Source: Actinomycetota bacterium
GTDB taxonomy: Bacteria > Actinomycetota > Thermoleophilia > Gaiellales > Gaiellaceae
Assembly (NCBI GenBank): GCA_005883235.1
Contig: VAYE01000272.1
Location: forward strand, 1-5,481
Reading direction: 5' to 3'
Length of the DNA: 5,481 nucleotides
How positions within the stretch are numbered: position 1 is the stretch's first letter; each line of letters starts with the position of its first letter. Below, piece by piece: positions 1-4,439 of the stretch. The position numbers were made by a program, and so were the translations under genes. A model generated the notes under the pieces. The model was not told the DNA's origin. It ran no database searches and worked only from the letters and a program-made list of their open reading frames with translations.

Positions 1-584
1 GCCCGCTCGGCCTGGACGTCGTCGAGCGGCTCGCGGTAGCCGAGCGCGAGCTCGCGCGCCTGCTCGCGCGCCTCGGCCAGCTCGCCGAGCCGGAAGATGC
101 CCTTGAGGATCTCTGTGCGGTCGGCTGGCGAGGCCTGGAGCAGCGTCTGGAATCGCCCCTGCGGGAGGATCACGGCCGAGGTGAAGCCGCCCCAGTCGAG
201 GCCGACGAGCCGCGCCACCTCCGCGTTGATCGCGTCCTCGGAGTCGAGCGGCGGCACCGTCGGATCGGTCAGGCACTCGAGCTGGTGCGACGGCGGCGGG
301 TACGCGCCGCGCGAGGTCGAACGCGCGATCCGATAGACGTGGCCGTCGACCGCGAAGTCGAGCTCGACGCTCATCGTCGTCGCGCCGTCCGAGATGAGCT
401 GCTTCACGCCGCGCTGGTCCCACGTCGTCGCGTTGTAGAGCGCGTACGTGATCGCCTCGAGGATCGACGACTTGCCCGCGCCGGTGTCCCCGACGACGGC
501 GACGAGGCCGAGGTCGGCGAAGTCGATCTCGCGCTCTGCGCGGAAGCTCCGCAGGCCCTTGACGCGCAGCAGCCGCGGTCTCAC
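1..584 (-). CDS. sbcC: SbcC, ATPase subunit of the SbcCD nuclease (N-terminal 194 codons, partial)
   Basis: This is the large SMC/Rad50-like ATPase that works with SbcD to open and cut DNA hairpins and process double-strand ends in the cytoplasm. The visible part is the N-terminal ATPase lobe. A beta strand and FRAEREIDF at about residues 14-22 lead into a Walker A motif GDTGAGKSS (32-40), followed by the LEAITYALYN helix (42-51). The Q-loop appears as ILPQGRFQ (139-146), the classic SbcC form. An acidic, Glu/Arg-rich helix starting the coiled coil begins at about residue 167. The start is GTG at 584, which overlaps the sbcD stop as GTGA (581-584), a translational-coupling arrangement. The coiled coil, zinc hook, signature motif and Walker B lie beyond base 1. 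Identification is very secure; only the upstream choice of start is open. Confidence 0.95.
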   Translation of the reverse strand, partial: MRPRLLRVKGLRSFRAEREIDFADLGLVAVVGDTGAGKSSILEAITYALYNATTWDQRGVKQLISDGATTMSVELDFAVDGHVYRIARSTSRGAYPPPSHQLECLTDPTVPPLDSEDAINAEVARLVGLDWGGFTSAVILPQGRFQTLLQASPADRTEILKGIFRLGELAEAREQARELALGYREPLDDVQAER

Positions 585-1816
585 GAGCCGCGCACCCGCT
601 CGAGGAGGAGCTCGTCGAGGTCGGGCAGTCGCGCGGTCTCCTCGGCCTCGACCGCCTGGACCAGCGTCTCGAAGGTCCGGAGGACGCGGTTCGCGCGCGC
701 GCCGCGGGTGCCCCGCTCGGCGAGATAGGCGCGGAAGAGCTCGCTGAAGCCGGGCTCCGCGTCGGCGTCGTCGACGATCGCCTCGACGACCTCGAGCCGC
801 GTCGCGGAGCAGTCCTCGCTCATCTCGACGACCGTCGCCGCGGGCAGGAGCTCTCCGACCAGACGAGCGAGGTCCGGGACGGGCTCGTCCGTGCAGACGG
901 TCACGCGGCAAAGTGCGTCTCCGACGGTCGGAGCCGCCTCGCGGATCTCGTCGAGGGTTCCGACGATCGTCCGCAACCGCCGGCCGCCCTCGAGCGCAAC
1001 CGGTGTGACGACAGCCGGACGGCCGGGCTCGGCCTCGACGAGCACGACCTCCTTCTGCTCGCGCTCCTCGCCGAAGTCGAGCGGGATCGGCGAGCCGGCG
1101 TAGCGGCCGGTGACGCCGCGCCGCGGGAGCGGCTGCGGCAGGTGGATGTGGCCGAACGCGGCGTACGAGACGTTCGGTAGCCGCTGGAGCCGTGTCGCGT
1201 ACGCCTCGCTCACGTGCAGCGGCCGCTCGCTCCCGGAGAAGCGCGCGCCGCTGACGTAGAGGTGCGCGGCGAAGACGAGGACGTGGCGCGAAGGGTCGTA
1301 GCCGGCGGCGAGGCCCCGCTCGAGCTCCTCCTCGATGCGCTGGATCCGCTCCGAGTAGGTCGCCGTCCACGTCGTCGCGTCCTCGAAGCGGTCGACCATC
1401 CGGTTCGCGTGCACGAACGGCAGGAAGGCGATCCGGACGACCTCTCCGTCCGCGCCGGGCAGGTCGAGGACGCCGCCGTCCTGCGGCGGCCGCACGCGGT
1501 CGACGAAGCGGATGCGCGGATCGGCACCCTGCAGTCGGTCGAAGAGGCGGAAGAGCGCCGGCGAGTCGTGGTTGCCGGCGACCACGACGACGGGAGCGAG
1601 CGCCGCGAGCTCTTCCAGCGCCTCGACGGCGAAGGCCATCTCGGGATAGCCGGGCCTGAAGCCGTCGAAGACGTCCCCGGTGTGGAGGACGAGGTGCGGC
1701 CGCGCCTCGCGTGCGAGCTCGACGATCTCCGCGAGCGCCGCCTCGTGGTCGGATACGCGGGAGCAGCGGTAGGTCTGGCGCCCGACATGCCAGTCCGAGA
1801 CGTGGAGCAGCCGCAT
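581..1816 (-). CDS. sbcD: SbcD, Mre11-type exonuclease subunit of SbcCD
   Basis: This is the metal-dependent phosphoesterase subunit of SbcCD, acting on DNA ends and hairpins. All calcineurin-like motifs are present in the 411 residues: HVSDWHVG (5-12, metal ligands Asp8 and His10), GDVFD (47-51, Asp48), GNHD (81-84, Asn82 and His83), a histidine in AAHLYVSG (His185) and GHIH (222-225). The GARFSGSERPLHV segment after His185 is typical of the SbcD branch rather than other metallophosphatases. The C-terminal third (from about residue 270) is the capping domain that contacts SbcC. The length is within the usual bacterial range and no motif is missing, so it should be active. ATG at 1816 is preceded by AAGGGGG (1825-1819), close to the start. 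It lies 33 bp after the KTSC gene and overlaps sbcC by 4 bp, so the two subunits are probably made together. Confidence 0.97.
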   Translation of the reverse strand: MRLLHVSDWHVGRQTYRCSRVSDHEAALAEIVELAREARPHLVLHTGDVFDGFRPGYPEMAFAVEALEELAALAPVVVVAGNHDSPALFRLFDRLQGADPRIRFVDRVRPPQDGGVLDLPGADGEVVRIAFLPFVHANRMVDRFEDATTWTATYSERIQRIEEELERGLAAGYDPSRHVLVFAAHLYVSGARFSGSERPLHVSEAYATRLQRLPNVSYAAFGHIHLPQPLPRRGVTGRYAGSPIPLDFGEEREQKEVVLVEAEPGRPAVVTPVALEGGRRLRTIVGTLDEIREAAPTVGDALCRVTVCTDEPVPDLARLVGELLPAATVVEMSEDCSATRLEVVEAIVDDADAEPGFSELFRAYLAERGTRGARANRVLRTFETLVQAVEAEETARLPDLDELLLERVRGS

Positions 1817-1849
1817 CGCCCCCTTGTAACACGCGCGCCCTACCGCGGG

Positions 1850-2068
1850 TCAGACGCGCCGGTACTCGTGGTACGGCTTGATCTCGAAGTTCAGGTAGCG
1901 CCCCTTCGAAGGCGCCTCGAGCAGCGCCGCGTACGCGGACGGCGGCACGTCGAAGTAGATGTACGTCCGGCCGCGCCTGAAGTGGACGTAGAGCTCGCGC
2001 GCGTCCCCGTCGTAGCCGACGAGCTCGATGCTCGTCGACTCGACGGGGACCATCCGAGGCGGCGTCAC
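1850..2068 (-). CDS. KTSC-domain small protein
   Basis: This 72-residue protein is made almost entirely of one KTSC domain, a small fold found alone in many bacteria and at the end of some lysyl-tRNA synthetases. Its biochemical role is not established. The family pattern is clear: VESTSI (9-14), the VGYD turn (17-20), LYVHFRRGRTYIYFDVP (26-42), then SAYAALLEAPSKGRYLN (44-60) with the conserved Ser-Lys-Gly, and a final IKPYHEYRRV. There is no signal peptide or membrane segment, so it is cytoplasmic. A GTG start at 2068 is preferred because GGTGG lies nine bases upstream; the in-frame ATG at 2053 (residue 6) has no such site, though the domain would be intact from there too. It is 19 bp after the secreted protein gene and 33 bp before sbcD. 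A link to DNA or RNA handling is only inferred from that position. Confidence 0.88.
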   Translation of the reverse strand: MTPPRMVPVESTSIELVGYDGDARELYVHFRRGRTYIYFDVPPSAYAALLEAPSKGRYLNFEIKPYHEYRRV

Positions 2069-2077
2069 GCCGCCATT

Positions 2078-2082
2078 CCACC
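2078..2082 (-). promoter_or_regulatory. Ribosome binding site deciding the GTG start of the KTSC gene
   Basis: On the minus strand GGTGG ends nine bases before the GTG at 2068. The competing ATG at 2053 has only CCGCCTCGG-like sequence before it. Another ATG at 2076 is out of frame and hits a stop after two further codons. This is a modest site but it favours the longer protein. Confidence 0.45.
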
Positions 2083-2087
2083 GGACG

Positions 2088-2480
2088 CTACGGACCCGAG
2101 CTCCAGCAGACCGTCCAGAACTGACCGACGTTGCCCTGGTTCGTCACCTGCCAGCGGTAGTAGTTGAGCGGCACGAAGATCGTGCCGCCGGCGCCCGCCG
2201 ACGAGCCCGCGGCGACGACGACGCCGTCACGCCGGACGAGCGCCCAGCGGAACGGCTGGTGCGCCGAGCTGGCCGACCACTGCCACGTGTTCGAGAACTC
2301 GAACGGCGTCGAGGCGGTCGCGCCCGGAGGGAGCAGGCCCGACGTCGGCAGCCGCTGGCAGATCGTCGGCGGCGTCGGCGCGGCCGACGCCGAGAGCGCG
2401 CTCGGGACGAGCACGACCACGAGCGCTGCGAGGATCGCAGCGAAGAGGCTCCATTTGCGGAGCGAGAGGAGTACGGACAT
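2088..2480 (-). CDS. Small secreted protein of unknown function, signal peptide plus beta-rich domain
   Basis: I do not recognise a named family. The 130 residues begin with a textbook Sec signal peptide: Arg8-Lys9, a hydrophobic core at 12-29 (LFAAILAALVVVLVPSAL), and an SASAA-P cleavage region near residues 33-34. The mature protein is about 96 residues, proline-rich at its start. It has two cysteines, Cys41 near its start and Cys125 near its end, which could form one disulfide closing the domain. The middle is rich in aromatic and small residues (FEFSNTWQWSASS, FRWALVRRDGVVVAAG, YYRWQVTNQGNVGQFWTVCW), a pattern that suggests a compact beta sandwich. With no membrane anchor or sorting signal, it is probably released. 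ATG at 2480 has a strong purine-rich ribosome binding site. It is the first gene after the promoter at 2569-2598 and is followed 19 bp later by the KTSC gene. Carbohydrate binding is a guess from the aromatics and the upstream locus. Confidence 0.8.
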   Translation of the reverse strand: MSVLLSLRKWSLFAAILAALVVVLVPSALSASAAPTPPTICQRLPTSGLLPPGATASTPFEFSNTWQWSASSAHQPFRWALVRRDGVVVAAGSSAGAGGTIFVPLNYYRWQVTNQGNVGQFWTVCWSSGP

Positions 2481-2486
2481 GGGCGA

Positions 2487-2500
2487 CCTTCCTTTCCTCC
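2487..2500 (-). promoter_or_regulatory. Purine-rich double ribosome binding site of the secreted protein gene
   Basis: The minus strand reads GGAGGAAAGGAAGG here. GGAAGG (2492-2487) stands six bases before the ATG at 2480, an ideal distance. A second, stronger GGAGG (2500-2496) lies 15 bases away, too far for direct use from this ATG but possibly a standby site. Together they support the start chosen at 2480 and predict efficient translation. Confidence 0.7.
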
Positions 2501-2521
2501 GGAGCGAGGCCGGTGAGGTCG

Positions 2522-2552
2522 CCGCAGACTGGCCCCTTCGGCCAGTCCGGAG
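2522..2552 (-). other. Strong stem-loop in the leader of the secreted protein gene
   Basis: GACTGGCC at 2527-2534 pairs perfectly with GGCCAGTC at 2540-2547 around a five-base loop. In minus-strand RNA the stem extends to 13 positions (2522-2534 with 2540-2552) with one mismatch, using two G-U pairs. Those two pairs would be A-C mismatches in plus-strand RNA, so the structure fits minus-strand transcription. It lies about 55 bases after the deacetylase stop and about 42 bases before the ATG at 2480. No U-tract follows. It could be a factor-assisted terminator for the upstream locus, a transcript-stabilising leader hairpin, or part of a cis-regulatory RNA. I could not match it to a known riboswitch: GEMM-I core elements are absent. 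Confidence 0.6.
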
Positions 2553-2568
2553 ATCGTTACCGCAACCG

Positions 2569-2598
2569 AGGCTAGGTGAAGCTCACCCGCGACGTCAA
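2569..2598 (-). promoter_or_regulatory. Predicted housekeeping-sigma promoter for the secreted protein/KTSC/sbcDC genes
   Basis: On the minus strand TTGACG (2598-2593) is followed after 18 bases by TAGCCT (2574-2569). This fits the actinobacterial pattern TTGAC-N17/18-TAnnnT. The predicted start of transcription is near 2562, giving a leader of about 80 bases that contains the stem-loop at 2522-2552. The -35 box begins only three bases after the deacetylase stop codon (2602-2604). No comparable promoter is evident in the short gaps further downstream (2069-2087 and 1817-1849), so this one may serve all four genes. Confidence 0.5.
2575..2587 (-). promoter_or_regulatory. Perfect palindrome in the promoter spacer, candidate operator
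   Basis: GGTGA-AGC-TCACC is a perfect 5-bp inverted repeat with a 3-base centre. It sits entirely inside the 18-bp spacer and directly abuts the -10 box at 2574. A protein bound there would block or twist the promoter. No regulator gene is in the window, so the binding partner is unknown and the palindrome could be chance. Confidence 0.35.
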
Positions 2599-2601
2599 GA
2601 C

Positions 2602-3267
2602 CTATCCCGGCACGGGTGGCTGCACCGGCCCGCCGATCACCTGAGCGGTCGTCTCCACCACCGTTCCGCTCGCCGCGCGCGGCTGGAGCCAGTCGAGGAG
2701 CGCCGTGAAGGTCGCCGGCGAGATCGAGTACGCGTCGCAGCCGTCGCAGAGGTGGTGGAAGACGAGCTGCACCCACCCTCCGCCGTGCTGCTCGGCGGCC
2801 GTGACGTAGCTCTCGATCGTCGCGAGCGTCGTCCCCTGCTTCGGGTTGGGCGGCGTGCGCGTCGCGTAGGCGTCGAGGGGCGGGATCGTCTCGGCGAAGG
2901 TGCGCCGGCCGTCGACGCCCGACACGCCGCGGCCGCTGTTGTACCCGCAGTCGCGCACGATCTGCTGGACGCCGCTGTCGAACTCGCCGTACGGATAGGC
3001 GAACGAGGTCGGCTGGAAGCCGTGGTTGTAGAGGTTGACGCGGTCGTCGCAGACCTGGTGCCGCGCGTCGGCCGCCTTCAGGTGCTTGAGGTGCGCGTGC
3101 GTGAGCGTGTGGCCGGCGATCTCGTTCCCGGCGGCGTACAGGTCGCCGAGCTGCGCCCAGCTCATGTGCGTCGAGTCGCCGACGAAGCCCGTGTTCACGT
3201 AGAAGGTCGCGTGCATCCCGTGCGCGTTCAGGATCGCGAGCGCGCCGTACTGGTCGGCGGTCCCGTC
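2602..3267 (-). CDS. Polysaccharide deacetylase (NodB/CE4) domain, 5'-truncated and out of frame with the GH2 part
   Basis: This frame encodes 221 recognisable residues of a secreted carbohydrate deacetylase, removing N-acetyl groups from chitin-type or other amino-sugar polymers. Counting from Asp at 3267, the opening DGTADQY is the tail of the family's TFDDGxxDQY motif. The metal-binding motif HTLTH is at 53-57, the FAYPYG motif at 89-94, and the C-terminal FHHLC histidine motif at 170-174. TFYVNTGFVG (21-30) and NEIAGHT are typical. The two residues before DG are Ala-Gly, not Phe-Asp, so the first, catalytic-base aspartate and the whole first beta strand are gone. There is no start codon or ribosome binding site at this point. 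The coordinates give the part with family similarity; the frame itself stays open further upstream as noise. It ends with TAG at 2602. Homologs probably carry this as a C-terminal domain or a separate secreted enzyme. Confidence 0.85.
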   Translation of the reverse strand, partial: DGTADQYGALAILNAHGMHATFYVNTGFVGDSTHMSWAQLGDLYAAGNEIAGHTLTHAHLKHLKAADARHQVCDDRVNLYNHGFQPTSFAYPYGEFDSGVQQIVRDCGYNSGRGVSGVDGRRTFAETIPPLDAYATRTPPNPKQGTTLATIESYVTAAEQHGGGWVQLVFHHLCDGCDAYSISPATFTALLDWLQPRAASGTVVETTAQVIGGPVQPPVPG

Positions 3268-4439
3268 GCCTGCGAGGTCGTCGGGACGTTGTACCCACGT
3301 ACGAGCAGATACGGCGCCTTCCCGCCGAGGTCGCTCGTCTGGTAGACGGCGGTGATCGTCTTCGACTCGCCCGGGAAGAGCGAGACGAAGTTGTCCGTGT
3401 ACGTGACCGGCAGCACCTCGGTGCCGCCGCTCCCCGCGACCACCTCCGGCCGGAGGAAGAACGCGATGTTCGTCGCGCTCGGGTTCGAAAGGTTGATCGT
3501 CACCGTCTCGGTGCCGGACGAGACCGTCCGCGACGCCGCGGCCGTGACGCTCGAGTTCGTCGCCAGGCTGTTGAGGCCGGTGAGGTTCGCGTAGTTCCGG
3601 ACCGATGTCGAGTACCAGTTGCTCTTGTTCCCGAAGGTGTCGGGACTCGTCGAGTACCAGTACAGGTTGTTGCTCACCACAGCGCCGGTCGAGTCCTTGA
3701 GCTGGAGCCGGATGAAGTACGTCGTCGACAGGCCGCTCACGGCCGGGAGCGTCATCACCTGCGTCGAGGCGTTCGCCGGGATGCTGAGGTTCGCATAGTC
3801 GTAGGCGATGTGCACCGGCTCGTCCGCCTTCTTCGCGCCGAAGTAGCCGCCGCCCGGCTCGTAGTACCAGTCGTAGAGGTTCCAGTGCACGGACGGCCAG
3901 ACGCCGTTCAGCATCCAGAAGATCGTCCCGAACGACTGCGTGAACTCGTGCGCGCTCCAGGCCTCGAAGAACGCGCGCGTGTTCTCGTAGTTCTGGAGCT
4001 CGGCCTTCTTCGCGTAGTCGGCCGCGCTCGTCGTCGTGCCGTAGCGGTTGTTCACGCCGTCGGTGAACCAGTGGATGTTGTCGAAGACGCTCCTCGCCTT
4101 TCCGGCGTGGTAGTTCCAGGCCGCGCCGATCGGCCACAGGTCCGTCGGGCTCAGGAACTTCTGCAGGCTCTCGAGCGGCGGCGGCGACTCCGTCCCCTCC
4201 TCCGCCGTCGTGCCGAAGGCGCTGCCGGCCTTCGTCGTGTCCCACCAGAGGCTCGGCGGCTCCCAGACGTAGGGGCCGTCCATCTTCATGCCGGCGTTCG
4301 CGTTCGCCCATGTCGCGACGTTGTCGAGCGTCGGGTTCTGCCAGTGCAGGTTGGTGGCGATCGTCTTGTACTGCGCGAGGTGCGTGGCGCTCACGGGCTG
4401 GTCGCTGCCGAACGCCCAGAGGAAGGCGCTCGCGTGCGC
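3228..4439 (-). CDS. GH2 exo-beta-D-glucosaminidase-like enzyme, C-terminal segment (second frame)
   Basis: This frame holds the rear half of a family 2 glycoside hydrolase of the exo-beta-D-glucosaminidase type, which cleaves GlcN units from chitosan oligomers. Counting from Ala at 4439, FGSD (10-13) matches the acid/base Asp motif (Asp469 in Amycolatopsis CsxA). KMDGPYVWEPP (52-62) is the conserved barrel loop, and Glu80 or Glu81 in TAEEG aligns with the nucleophile Glu541. WNYHAGK, ENTRAFFEAW, FWMLNGVWPS and GGGYFGAKKADEPVHI follow as in the family. Two beta-sandwich domains then run to KAPYLLVRGYNVP near 3286. The final residues to the stop at 3228 are out-of-frame reading into the deacetylase. 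The segment begins abruptly at HASAFLWAF, the counterpart of the family's RDHPSV position, with no start codon. The glucosaminidase specificity is inferred from recalled similarity, and a related mannosidase-type GH2 remains possible. Confidence 0.82.
   Translation of the reverse strand, partial: AHASAFLWAFGSDQPVSATHLAQYKTIATNLHWQNPTLDNVATWANANAGMKMDGPYVWEPPSLWWDTTKAGSAFGTTAEEGTESPPPLESLQKFLSPTDLWPIGAAWNYHAGKARSVFDNIHWFTDGVNNRYGTTTSAADYAKKAELQNYENTRAFFEAWSAHEFTQSFGTIFWMLNGVWPSVHWNLYDWYYEPGGGYFGAKKADEPVHIAYDYANLSIPANASTQVMTLPAVSGLSTTYFIRLQLKDSTGAVVSNNLYWYSTSPDTFGNKSNWYSTSVRNYANLTGLNSLATNSSVTAAASRTVSSGTETVTINLSNPSATNIAFFLRPEVVAGSGGTEVLPVTYTDNFVSLFPGESKTITAVYQTSDLGGKAPYLLVRGYNVPTTSQATGPPTSTARSRS

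Noticed and set aside
1..300. Repeated GCTCGCGCGC-like tracts near the left edge as a repeat array
   Set aside because: They are Glu-Ala-Arg codons of the start of the SbcC coiled coil, not a regular repeat.
1214..2167. A plus-strand open frame of 317 codons opposite sbcD and the KTSC gene
   Set aside because: Arg/Glu/Val-rich composition without motifs, and it lies antisense to sbcD, whose catalytic motifs are all intact. It is a by-product of GC-rich codons.
2522..2601. c-di-GMP (GEMM-I) or c-di-AMP riboswitch ahead of the secreted protein gene
   Set aside because: The leader has a strong stem but lacks the conserved GEMM GCAAAGCC-type core and the long ydaO-type architecture, so no class can be assigned.
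2164..3345. Plus-strand and alternative minus-strand open frames of 380-390 codons over the secreted protein and deacetylase
   Set aside because: Arg/Ala/Val-rich noise without domain features, crossing the promoter region and opposing or overlapping well-supported coding frames.
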